A program made the position numbers and the translations under genes. From contig JAPOYS010000150.1 of NCBI GenBank assembly GCA_026706455.1, positions 1-53,425 of the forward strand: DNA of 53,425 nt, written 5' to 3'. The stretch is from Chloroflexota bacterium (GTDB taxonomy: Bacteria > Chloroflexota > Anaerolineae > Aggregatilineales > Phototrophicaceae). The notes under the pieces are model-generated. The model was not told the DNA's origin. It was given only the letters and a program-made list of their open reading frames with translations, and did not search any database. This document shows, in pieces, positions 42,236 through 50,816 of the stretch (the first letter of the stretch is position 1; each line of letters begins with the position of its first letter).

Positions 42236-42275
42236 CAAGATTATCGACCCTTTGAGTTTCCGGCGAGCGCGCACA

Positions 42276-44258
42276 ATGGCGATGGCGATCAAGCGGATCA
42301 TGCTGGTCACGCGGAATGTGCAGTTTGCCATTGACGTCAAGCGGTCCTTGGAAGCGCTCGGCGAATACAGCGTGACGACTGTCGCCGATGTCCGCAACGC
42401 CATCGAACAGCTTCGCGAGCATCCGCTGCAATTGCTGCTTCTCGACACAGCCAATCTGTCCATTTCGCCCGCGATCATGATTGAAATTGTTCGCTCGCGG
42501 CGCGAGGGCATCGCGATTGTATTGGCGCCCGACGCGTCGGAAACGCGCGAGCTGGCTCGTGTTTATCGCTTGCAAGGCGTGGTCGATATCCCGGTGATGG
42601 CGCGCGCGCTGATGCCCATCCTCGACGCGGCTTTGCTTGAGGCCGATGATACGCTGCTGCCGACACAGGAAACGCCAACCATCGATGTCGGCGAAGACAC
42701 GATATTCATCGAGGCCCTGGTCGATGACTTGCTGGAAGAGGACTTGGCGCTCAACTATACGCGCCGCCGTTTGCAGGCTTCGTATGAACTCTTGCACCCA
42801 GGCAGCCGCGACTCGGCGCGGAATACCACGCAACCGGCGCTTGAAGTTTTGATTGAGCCGGACGAGGAAAGCGATACCGTGCGTTATCAAATCGTCAACG
42901 AGGATGACAAGGAAGCGAACACCGCGGCTCAAATGGTGGGCGCAGAAAGTGATGAAACTCCGATTGCCGCCGGGTTGGCGCCGGGCACTGTGCGCGACCT
43001 GGCCAGTACAATTGCCGGTGATCGCCATTTCGAGACTGCTGCAGTTGATGAGGCGCCCGCCGATGCGCAAGAAGTGACCGGTCTTGAAGACAGCGCGGCT
43101 TTTGAAGACATGCTTAGCGCCGTCCTGGACGAGAGCACGGCGCTGGAGAACTTGACGCTTGAATCGCTTTTCGATACCACGCGTGAATTGCCGGGCGCGC
43201 TGGGAACGGGCATCGTGCCCGCCTGGCTGCGCGAGACGGAAAAGTTCATCCGCGAACCGAGCTTCTTGGCTGAGATGCGGGAGGCGATTCCGTCGCTGGC
43301 AATGGACGAAGCGATTGGCGAGACGACCGTACGCGCCGACGACAGCCTGGCGTCAGGGGCGGAATCGACCGAGGCCCCCGCTATTGCGCCCGATGATGAG
43401 ACGGAATCGCATGGCGCCAGGGGCGCCGCGCCTGCCCGCGTCTCCGACGCCGCTTCCGACAGCGAGTTGAGGCCCAGGCCCATTGGGAGCCGCAATGACG
43501 ATCCCCTGCTGGCGCAGCTTGCCGTGACGATGACGCAGATGATGACCGATTTGACGGCGGACGCGACTATTTTGACGCGCGACAACCAGATCGTAGCCTT
43601 TTCCGGCGAAATGTCGCTGGACAAGTTTCGCGCCCTGCGCCTGGCGATTGCGGACGACTGGAATGCGGAGAGCAACGCATCGCGCATTCGCTTCATTAAC
43701 CTGCCGGACTATGGGCGCGATTACATGCTGTATTCGCGCGGCTCAGTAGCCGACTTTACATTGACGATGATATTCGCGGGCGGGCGGCAATTGCGCGAGA
43801 TCCGACAGCAGGGCGATCGCATGCTGCAGGCTCTGGATGCCGCCCCGGACCGCGAGGCGCGGGATGACCCGCGTGAGGCGCCAGCGCCTGCCGCAGCGGC
43901 GGAAATGCGGCAGCCCTTCGCTTTCGTTTGGATGGTGGATGACCCAAAGCGGCTGCTACAGAAACAAGTCGCCGAGCAATTGGTGTTTTGGCTGGAAGTT
44001 CAACTGAATAGCTTGAATTGGCGGATTCATCGGTTGGACGTGCACAACGACTTCATATACCTCTGCGCCGATGTGCCGGGCCAAGCCTCGCCCGACGCGC
44101 TCGTGCGCACCGTGATGGATCAAGCGCGCGCGATCGCCTGCGCCGAAGACCGGGCTTTGCCGCAAGACCTTTGGGCTGACGCCTATCTCGTGCTCCAGCC
44201 GGGGCGTGACATGAGCGAGCGGGAATTGCAGCGCTTCCTTCAGTTCGCCCGCGTCTGA
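42276..44258 (+). CDS. Pseudo-receiver / roadblock-like / degenerate IS200 TnpA-like fusion protein
   Basis: A 660-residue protein with three parts. Residues 5-125 look like a response-regulator receiver: Asp57 in LLLLDTANLS is kept, but the N-terminal acidic pair is replaced by TRN, so it is a pseudo-receiver. Residues 130-405 are acidic, low-complexity linker. Residues about 408-520 (LLAQLAVTMTQMMTDLTADATILT, then FSGEMSLDKF) resemble a roadblock/LC7 domain. Residues 546-660 follow the Y1 (IS200/IS605) transposase domain: FVWMVDDPKR, NWRIHRLDVHNDFIYLCADV, LWADAYLVLQPGRDMSERE. The HUH histidines are replaced (DFIY for DHVH) and the catalytic Tyr is Phe654, so no transposition chemistry is expected. 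It may be a domesticated DNA/RNA-hairpin-binding signalling protein. Start ATG 42276; TTG 42252 is less likely. Confidence 0.75.
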   Translation: MAMAIKRIMLVTRNVQFAIDVKRSLEALGEYSVTTVADVRNAIEQLREHPLQLLLLDTANLSISPAIMIEIVRSRREGIAIVLAPDASETRELARVYRLQGVVDIPVMARALMPILDAALLEADDTLLPTQETPTIDVGEDTIFIEALVDDLLEEDLALNYTRRRLQASYELLHPGSRDSARNTTQPALEVLIEPDEESDTVRYQIVNEDDKEANTAAQMVGAESDETPIAAGLAPGTVRDLASTIAGDRHFETAAVDEAPADAQEVTGLEDSAAFEDMLSAVLDESTALENLTLESLFDTTRELPGALGTGIVPAWLRETEKFIREPSFLAEMREAIPSLAMDEAIGETTVRADDSLASGAESTEAPAIAPDDETESHGARGAAPARVSDAASDSELRPRPIGSRNDDPLLAQLAVTMTQMMTDLTADATILTRDNQIVAFSGEMSLDKFRALRLAIADDWNAESNASRIRFINLPDYGRDYMLYSRGSVADFTLTMIFAGGRQLREIRQQGDRMLQALDAAPDREARDDPREAPAPAAAAEMRQPFAFVWMVDDPKRLLQKQVAEQLVFWLEVQLNSLNWRIHRLDVHNDFIYLCADVPGQASPDALVRTVMDQARAIACAEDRALPQDLWADAYLVLQPGRDMSERELQRFLQFARV

Positions 44259-44357
44259 GGCTCCCTCGGTCGGCAAGTCCACCTGTCAGATTGGCGACGC
44301 TTCGGCTATACTCGTGGCTATGTTCATCGGCAGAAACTAGGCTTGCATAACGAGATT

Positions 44358-44433
44358 ATGTAGGGGCGATACTGTGTGTCGCCCGATCCAGAACTCGTCA
44401 GAAATATGACTGACCCAAGGGTCGCCCCTACAT
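44358..44433. repeat. Short inverted-repeat element, copy B (76 bp)
   Basis: ATGTAGGGGCGA (44358-44369) and TCGCCCCTACAT (44422-44433) are perfect 12-bp terminal inverted repeats. Internal hairpins: GGGCGA with TCGCCC (left) and GACCC with GGGTC (right). Its interior differs from copy A at 39840-39911; only the ends and the cruciform layout are shared. It lies in the leader between a possible TATACT -10 (44307-44312) and the polA start. Confidence 0.8.
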
Positions 44434-44459
44434 GCCTAGTTATCAAGAGAGTAGACCTT

Positions 44460-47249
44460 ATGACAACCCGCCCGGTACTCTATTTGATCGACGGTCACGC
44501 GCTGGCTTATCGCAGCTACTTCGCGCTGCAGCACGGCGGCTTCACTACATCAAACGGAGAAAGCACGAGCGCGGTCTACGGCTTCAGCCGGACGCTCCTG
44601 GATGTATACGAGCACTACCAGCCGAAGTATCTCGCCGTCGCATTCGATGAAGGCTTGAGCGCGCGCGAGGAGATTTACCCCGAATACAAGGCGACGCGCG
44701 AATCAATGCCGGATGATCTGCGCAGTCAATTCGACCGCATTCGCCAACTGGTCGCCGCCTTCAATATTCCGCAATTAAGCATGCCGAATATGGAAGCGGA
44801 CGATGTGCTGGGCACTATCAGCCGGCAAGCCGTCGAGATGGGGCTGGATGTGCATATCGCGACCGGCGATCGCGATATCTTGCAGCTGCTGGGTCCCCAT
44901 GTTCGCGTGCAACTGCCGCAACGCGGCGAAGAAGACAAGGTCTGGGATGTGCCGGCTTTCCGCGACAAATGGGGATTGGAGCCGAGCCAGCTCGTGGACC
45001 TGAAGGCGATGATGGGCGACAGCTCGGACAATATCCCGGGCGTCGCCGGCGTCGGCGAAAAGTCGGCCACCAAACTGCTGCAAGAATACGGCGACCTGGA
45101 CAGGATCTACGAAAATCTGGCGGACATCAGCACGCGCGCGCGCAACCGACTGACCGAGGGGCGCGAGATGGCCTACTTGAGCCGCGAGCTGGCCACAATA
45201 ATGCGCGACCTTGACATTGAGTTGGATCTGGATTCCTGCCTCGGGCAGGATTTCGAACTGAAGCCGGTGGATGACGTCTTTTCCGCCCTTGAATTCAGGA
45301 CTCTGCGCGAGCGGCTGCATAAGGTCTACGGCGGGCTGCACGGCGAAGTGGTTGAGACCGGCATCGTCAACGCGCATGAAGTCGTTGACACGATCATCGT
45401 GCGCGATAATGCGCAGCTGCAAAACCTGGCCGCCGAATTGAAGCGCGCCGAGATGATCGCCTTCGATACCGAGACGACCGGCATCGATCAAATGTCGGCC
45501 GAGCTGGTGGGGATATCCCTGGCGGTTGACGGCGAGCGCGGGTTTTATGTGCCGGTGGGCCATCGCGTCGCCGGCGACGGAGACCAAGCCGATATGTTCG
45601 CCCAGCCCGTCGGCGATCAACTGCCGCTGCAGATTGTAATCGCAGCGCTGCGCGAGCCGCTGGAAAACGAGTCTATCCCCAAGACAGCGCACAACGCCGT
45701 ATATGACCTGATGATATTGCGGCGCTACGGCATCAATGTGGCGCCCATCGCCTTTGATACCATGCTGGCTGAATGGGTGAACAACCCGATAAGCAAGTTC
45801 CTCGGCTTGAAGGCGCTGGTCGCGCAGACTCTTGATGTGCAGATGACGGAAATCTCGGAGCTGCTGGGCAAAGGCAAGAATCAGAAGTCCATGGCTCAGG
45901 TTGAAATTGATGATGCCGCGCCCTACGCCGCCGCCGACGCGACGATGACCCGGCGCCTGGTCGACCCGCTAAAGGATGAATTGCGGCGTGGGAACCTCGA
46001 TTCGCTATATTACTCGCTGGAATTGCCGCTTATCCCGATCATCAGCGCGATGCAAAGCAAAGGCGTGACGCTGGATGTCGAGTATCTGCGCACTATGAGC
46101 GAACGACTGAAGGCGGATATCATCGATCTCGAAACGGCGATATTCGATGCTGGCGGCATCGGCAAGTTCAATATCGGCAGTCCCAAGCAGCTTAACCAGG
46201 TCCTGTTTGAAGAGCTTGCCCTGCCGGTTGAAGGCTTAAAGAAGACGAAACTGGGATACTCGACCGACGCCGCCACCTTGGACGCGCTAAAAGACAAGCA
46301 CCCGATTGTCAACATGATCGTCACTTATCGCGAGCTATCGAAATTGAAGAGCACCTATGTCGATGCGCTGCCGACCCTGGTCAATGCGGGCACGGGGCGC
46401 GTGCATACCAGTTACAACCAGGCGGGCTCGGCGACGGGCCGCTTCAGCAGCAGCAACCCCAACTTGCAGAATATCCCCATCCGCACCGAGTTGGGGCGGG
46501 AGGTGCGGCGGGCTTTCGTCGCGCCCGACGGCTACGTCTTGCTGGCTGTCGATTACAGCCAGATTGAATTGCGCGTGATGGCGCATATCAGCGAAGACGC
46601 GACCTTGATCGACGCCTTTCACCGAGAGCAGGACATCCATCAGGCGACGGCTTCCGCCGTCAACGGCATCGAGCCGGAAGACGTCAGTTACGAGCAGCGC
46701 AACTTCGCCAAGCGCGTCAATTTTGGCTTGATGTATGGCATGGGCGCATTCCGCTTGGCGCGCGACAGCGACTTGACGTTGGCCGAAGCGGAAGAATTCA
46801 TAGCGACTTACTTCGAGCGCATGCCGGGCGTGAAGGACTATATCGACCGAACAAAGGCTTTCGTCTGGGAGAACGGCTATACCGAGACACTCTATGGGCG
46901 GCGGCGGCTTTATCCAGCGATAAAGGCGAAGGGCAACCGGCGCAGTACGGCGGCGGAAGAGCGGGCGGCCATCAACATGCCCATCCAGGGCACGGCGGCC
47001 GATATCCTCAAACAGTCGATGATTGATCTGGACAAAGGTCTGCGGCAAGAAGCCTACGACGCGGCCATGATTTTGCAAGTGCATGATGAGCTCGTACTGG
47101 AAGTGAAGGAAGATCAATTGGACGAGGCGCGCGCCTTGGTGGTGGATACGATGGAAGCGGCTTTGCCAGATGGCAAGCCATTGCGCGTGCCGCTGCGCGC
47201 GAACGCGAGCTACGGCTATAACTGGCGCGACATGCAAGAGATGGTTTAA
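44460..47249 (+). CDS. polA: DNA polymerase I
   Basis: Fills gaps and removes RNA primers and damaged DNA. Of 929 residues, about 1-300 form the 5'-3' exonuclease (LYLIDGHALAYRSYFAL, MEADDVLGTI, ATGDRDILQLL, GDSSDNIPGVAGVGEKSA). The 3'-5' exonuclease-type domain (about 330-510) keeps DxE in IAFDTETTGID, so proofreading may be active. The polymerase domain (520-929) has SATGRFSSSNPNLQNIP, DYSQIELRVMAHIS (motif A), RNFAKRVNFGLMYGM (motif B) and QVHDELVLEV (motif C). Start ATG 44460 follows GAGAG; the upstream open frame to 44376 lies in the inverted-repeat element and is not coding. Confidence 0.97.
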   Translation: MTTRPVLYLIDGHALAYRSYFALQHGGFTTSNGESTSAVYGFSRTLLDVYEHYQPKYLAVAFDEGLSAREEIYPEYKATRESMPDDLRSQFDRIRQLVAAFNIPQLSMPNMEADDVLGTISRQAVEMGLDVHIATGDRDILQLLGPHVRVQLPQRGEEDKVWDVPAFRDKWGLEPSQLVDLKAMMGDSSDNIPGVAGVGEKSATKLLQEYGDLDRIYENLADISTRARNRLTEGREMAYLSRELATIMRDLDIELDLDSCLGQDFELKPVDDVFSALEFRTLRERLHKVYGGLHGEVVETGIVNAHEVVDTIIVRDNAQLQNLAAELKRAEMIAFDTETTGIDQMSAELVGISLAVDGERGFYVPVGHRVAGDGDQADMFAQPVGDQLPLQIVIAALREPLENESIPKTAHNAVYDLMILRRYGINVAPIAFDTMLAEWVNNPISKFLGLKALVAQTLDVQMTEISELLGKGKNQKSMAQVEIDDAAPYAAADATMTRRLVDPLKDELRRGNLDSLYYSLELPLIPIISAMQSKGVTLDVEYLRTMSERLKADIIDLETAIFDAGGIGKFNIGSPKQLNQVLFEELALPVEGLKKTKLGYSTDAATLDALKDKHPIVNMIVTYRELSKLKSTYVDALPTLVNAGTGRVHTSYNQAGSATGRFSSSNPNLQNIPIRTELGREVRRAFVAPDGYVLLAVDYSQIELRVMAHISEDATLIDAFHREQDIHQATASAVNGIEPEDVSYEQRNFAKRVNFGLMYGMGAFRLARDSDLTLAEAEEFIATYFERMPGVKDYIDRTKAFVWENGYTETLYGRRRLYPAIKAKGNRRSTAAEERAAINMPIQGTAADILKQSMIDLDKGLRQEAYDAAMILQVHDELVLEVKEDQLDEARALVVDTMEAALPDGKPLRVPLRANASYGYNWRDMQEMV

Positions 47250-47274
47250 GCGGAAATCCGATATGTGTTATACT
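47246..47274 (+). promoter_or_regulatory. Extended -10 promoter of argF
   Basis: TGTTATACT (TGn plus TATACT, 47269-47274) with a weak TTAAGC at 47246-47251 (17-base spacer). The start codon is about 50 bases downstream. Confidence 0.5.
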
Positions 47275-47323
47275 TCTCGTTCTCTTTTAGTCGGCGCTCC
47301 AGAGTGAAGTAGACAGTCTGCGA

Positions 47324-48241
47324 ATGAAACACTTTCTCGAATTGGCCAACTGCTCGACCAGCGAATTGCACACGCTGATAGAGGAAGCAGTGCGCTTGAA
47401 GGCGGATTGGCGGGCGGGCGGCAACGAGCCGATACTGCAGGGCAAGACGCTCGGAATGATTTTCCAAAAGCCCTCGCTGCGCACGCGCGTATCCTTTGAG
47501 ATGGCGATGAAGCATTTGGGCGGCGGCGCCATCATGCTGGGTCCGCAGGAAATCGGGCTGGGCGTGCGCGAGAGCATTCCGGATGTTGCGCGCGTGCTTT
47601 CCAGCTATGTCGATGGCATCATGGCGCGCGTGTATGATCATGCCGATGTCGTTGAATTGGCGCAGCACTCGCGCGTGCCGGTCATCAATGGCTTAAGCGA
47701 TGGCTACCATCCCTGCCAGGCGCTGGGCGACATGCTGACGATCCAGGAGCATTATGGCGCGCTGGCGGGCTTACGGCTGGCTTTTGTCGGCGATGGCAAT
47801 AATGTGGCCGCCTCCGTTGCCTTGGCTTGCGCGCACTTCGGCCTCAGCTTCAGCATCGCCACGCCCGAAGGCTACGAGATGACGAGACCGGTGCGGGAAC
47901 AGGCATTCGGAATCGCCGGGCGCAACGGCTCGAACCTGGAAATGCGCACGCGCCCGCAGCTGGCGGTCGCCGAGGCTGACGTCGTTTACACCGATACCTG
48001 GGTCAGCATGGGGCAGGAAGCGGAAGCGGCCGAACGCGCCAGCGAGTTTGACGCCTATCAGGTCAACGACGGGCTGCTGCGGCACGCGAAGAAGAATGCC
48101 ATTGTCATGCACTGTCTGCCGGCCCACCGCGGTGATGAGATTACCGATGCGGTTATGGACGGTCCGCAGTCGAAAATCTTCGAACAAGCCGAAAACCGAT
48201 TGCATGCCCAGAAGGCGATCCTGGCGCATCTGCTCGCCTAG
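47324..48241 (+). CDS. argF: Ornithine carbamoyltransferase
   Basis: Forms citrulline from ornithine and carbamoyl phosphate in arginine synthesis. Of 305 residues, the carbamoyl-phosphate site is KPSLRTRVSFEM (49-60; Ser-Leu-Arg-Thr-Arg instead of STRTR, common in the family). HPCQALGD and FVGDGNNVAASV are conserved, and HCLPAHRGDEI carries the Cys and His for ornithine binding. Length is normal. It stands alone; no other arg gene is in the window. Confidence 0.95.
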   Translation: MKHFLELANCSTSELHTLIEEAVRLKADWRAGGNEPILQGKTLGMIFQKPSLRTRVSFEMAMKHLGGGAIMLGPQEIGLGVRESIPDVARVLSSYVDGIMARVYDHADVVELAQHSRVPVINGLSDGYHPCQALGDMLTIQEHYGALAGLRLAFVGDGNNVAASVALACAHFGLSFSIATPEGYEMTRPVREQAFGIAGRNGSNLEMRTRPQLAVAEADVVYTDTWVSMGQEAEAAERASEFDAYQVNDGLLRHAKKNAIVMHCLPAHRGDEITDAVMDGPQSKIFEQAENRLHAQKAILAHLLA

Positions 48242-48409
48242 TTGAGCCGCAGTTCAAGCCCCATTCCCCGGTCCCTTCTACTACTGGGCAGACGTTTGAC
48301 TACGGTCGAGGGGCTGTCTGCACGGGGCGCCAGACCCAAAGTCAGCGCTTTGGCAGTTGCCGGCGCGGCAGGCGAATCGTCCTGATTCAATGGGAATTAA
48401 TCGACGCGC

Positions 48410-48430
48410 TTGTGTACACAATGATAGAAT
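48410..48430 (+). promoter_or_regulatory. Palindromic operator and extended -10 before cdaA
   Basis: TTGTGTACACAA (48410-48421) is a perfect 12-bp palindrome. It is followed at once by TGATAGAAT (TGn plus TAGAAT at 48425-48430). A repressor bound there would block RNA polymerase. The gene starts about 98 bases further on, leaving a long leader. No known regulator consensus is claimed. Confidence 0.5.
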
Positions 48431-48527
48431 GCGGTAACTCGTTCTGTATCATTGGGTTAATACAAATAACTAAACTATCGTCGGCGTCCTCATGGCTCGT
48501 TGATCTAGCGCTGGCGGAAGCATTGCC

Positions 48528-49403
48528 ATGGAACAGATTCTCCTCATTCTGGAAAGCGTCGAACTGCGGGATATCGTCGATATCGCCATCGTGACGACCT
48601 TGTTTTACAGCATCACCTTCATGTTTCGCGGCACGCAGGCGGTCGCGCTCTTTCGCGGCATCGCGCTGGTGGTCATCGGCTTGATCACGGTCGCGGCGCT
48701 ATTCCGGTTGGAGGCGCTGAGTTGGCTGCTGGCCAATAGCTTGACCGCGCTGGTGATTGCCATCCCGGTGATCTTTCAGCCGGAGATTCGCCGCGTGCTG
48801 GAACGGCTGGGGCGCGGCGCCTTTCTGGGCAACCGCTTGGCGCCGCAGGCAGTTCGCGTTTCAGTGATCAACGAGATCTGCGCCGCTTCCGACAAGCTGT
48901 CGGACCGGCGGCATGGCGCGCTCATAGTCTTGCAGCGAAACAGCAGCTTGCAGGAGTACATCCGCACTGGCATTCAGTTGGATAGCCTGGTGACGGCTGA
49001 TCTGCTGGCGACCTTATTCTGGCCGCGCACCGAGCTGCATGACGGGGCGGTAATCATCGACAACACCGGGCGCATCGCTTCGGCTTCGAGCGTGCTGCCG
49101 ATCACAGCCAGCCGCAACTTGCCCAATCCGAACTTGGGCACCAGGCACCGAGCGGCTGTCGGTATCAGCGAAGTCGGCGATGCGCTTTGCGTGATCGTCT
49201 CGGAAGAGACCGGCAAGATCTCGGTGACCAACGGCGGGCGCATGATTCTGGATTTGGACGCGCGGAGACTCCGGCTAATATTGAGCGCGTATTACGGACC
49301 GCCGGCAGAATCGGCGCTGTCTATGCGCGGCCGACTGCGCGACATGTTGGATGAGCTGCGGCTGCGCGTACAGACGCGCGGCAGTCAGCAGGCGCAAACA
49401 TGA
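48528..49403 (+). CDS. cdaA: Diadenylate cyclase CdaA (c-di-AMP synthase)
   Basis: Makes cyclic di-AMP from two ATP. Of 291 residues, the N-terminus has three TM segments (about 15-35, 40-58, 66-84). A coiled linker (85-110) leads to the DAC domain. The signature DGA (172-174, LHDGAVII) and RHR (206-208, LGTRHRAAVGISE) are intact. CdaA regulates potassium and osmotic homeostasis and wall synthesis in Gram-positive bacteria. It overlaps the cdaR start by four bases. Confidence 0.95.
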   Translation: MEQILLILESVELRDIVDIAIVTTLFYSITFMFRGTQAVALFRGIALVVIGLITVAALFRLEALSWLLANSLTALVIAIPVIFQPEIRRVLERLGRGAFLGNRLAPQAVRVSVINEICAASDKLSDRRHGALIVLQRNSSLQEYIRTGIQLDSLVTADLLATLFWPRTELHDGAVIIDNTGRIASASSVLPITASRNLPNPNLGTRHRAAVGISEVGDALCVIVSEETGKISVTNGGRMILDLDARRLRLILSAYYGPPAESALSMRGRLRDMLDELRLRVQTRGSQQAQT

Positions 49404-50704
49404 TTCAACGTTTCGCGAAGTCGGATATGGCGGGCAATCTGCTCTGGCTGGTGGTGTCTCTGCTCTTGGCCACGGGCATCTGGTATATCGCGGTGACATC
49501 GGCTGATCCCATCGGCAAGAAGAGCTTCCGCAGCATTCCAGTGCAGATCGTGCCCAGCAACACGGCTGAGATGACAAACAGCCGGACGCGCACGGCGACG
49601 GTTACGATACAAGGCTTGCAAACGACGGTGTCGGCTCGGCGCGCCGAAGACATCATTGTCCGCGCCGATCTGTCGCGTTTGGGTCCCGGCACGCACACTG
49701 TGCCCCTTGAGGTTGTCGTGGTCCAACCGGATACCGATTCGCTTCGCCGTCTCGTCTCGCTCGCGCAGCCATCTCAGATTCTTGTCGAATTAGAGCCGCT
49801 CGAATCGCACGAGAAGAAGATTGCCATCGAACTGTTGCAGTCGCCGCCGGTTGGTTTCCGGCACGACGAGCCGCTGCCTAACATTTCATCGGTCGTCGTC
49901 AGCGGCGCGGCCAGCCGCGTCGGGCAGGTGGTGGCCGCGCGCGGACAACTGGATCTCTCCGGCAGCCGCAATCCGATTGAAGTGGACCTGCGCCTGTACG
50001 CGGTCGATGCGGACGGAAATCGCGTCGGCGATGTCGAGCTGGATCCGCAGACCGTTTCCGTATCGGTCAATATCGCGCGGCGCGATGACATCCGTCAGAT
50101 TGCGGTGCGGCCCAATGTGCTGCTGGACACGCTGCCGGCTGGCTTTACGCTGAAGAATCAGAGTTATGATCCGGAATCCATCTTCGTCAGCGGCGCGCCC
50201 GAGCAGTTGGGAAATATCTCCGACACGCTTTTTACCGAGCCGATCAGTCTTGTCGATCGGCAAGAGGGTTTTGTCACCATCGTGCCGGTGCGTCTGCCGG
50301 GCGATGATCTCTTTGTTATGAGCGGCGACAACAATGTGACCGTCTCTATCGAGATCATTCCAATCATTGATTCACGACAAATCGACAATATCGAAGTCGC
50401 ATATATTGGCTTGGAAAGCGGCTATTCGGTTTCAATCGTGCCCAAAGCCGTATCGGCAATCGTCACAGGTCCTGTTGTGATGGTCGATGTGTTGACGGTG
50501 GAGAACCTCCAGGTCGTGGTCGACTTGAACGGGCTGGCGCCCGGCGTATACGACCGCGAACCATCCATCGCCATCAATCAAGCTGATTTGAGCGAAGAAA
50601 ACGTCTCGCTCTTGCCGGATGTGGTCAATGTGGAAATCGTCTTGCCCCAAGACGAAACGGTGGACAGCGGAGCGGACATCGCGCCTTCAAGCCCCGGCAG
50701 CTAG
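49400..50704 (+). CDS. cdaR: CdaR/YbbR-domain regulator of CdaA
   Basis: A 434-residue membrane-anchored protein. One N-terminal TM segment (about 12-30, GNLLWLVVSLLLATGIWYIAV) is followed by the extracytoplasmic domain. The latter consists of YbbR-like repeats, seen as LxxV...GxxxxV units at SVQIVPSN, SVVVSGAASRVGQV, IFVSGAPEQLGNI and VSAIVTGPVVMV; about four repeats. It typically modulates CdaA activity. ATGA overlap with cdaA supports cotranslation. The C-terminus is acidic. Confidence 0.92.
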   Translation: MIQRFAKSDMAGNLLWLVVSLLLATGIWYIAVTSADPIGKKSFRSIPVQIVPSNTAEMTNSRTRTATVTIQGLQTTVSARRAEDIIVRADLSRLGPGTHTVPLEVVVVQPDTDSLRRLVSLAQPSQILVELEPLESHEKKIAIELLQSPPVGFRHDEPLPNISSVVVSGAASRVGQVVAARGQLDLSGSRNPIEVDLRLYAVDADGNRVGDVELDPQTVSVSVNIARRDDIRQIAVRPNVLLDTLPAGFTLKNQSYDPESIFVSGAPEQLGNISDTLFTEPISLVDRQEGFVTIVPVRLPGDDLFVMSGDNNVTVSIEIIPIIDSRQIDNIEVAYIGLESGYSVSIVPKAVSAIVTGPVVMVDVLTVENLQVVVDLNGLAPGVYDREPSIAINQADLSEENVSLLPDVVNVEIVLPQDETVDSGADIAPSSPGS

Positions 50705-50816
50705 CCAAAACACGTTTTCAGCGGAATAGACCTTTGTCTCGGCGGGCGCTCTGCGCGTCTTATCCCTATCGAATCCGGCGTCGCAAGACTACAATGCAGC
50801 GGCAGTCTGATGACGC

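Noticed and set aside
42276..44258. Active IS200/IS605 transposase
   Set aside because: The HUH histidines and catalytic Tyr are replaced and the domain is the tail of a large signalling-type protein without element ends.
44376..44459. N-terminal extension of polA
   Set aside because: It runs through the inverted-repeat element and is not polymerase-like; ATG 44460 gives the normal N-terminus.
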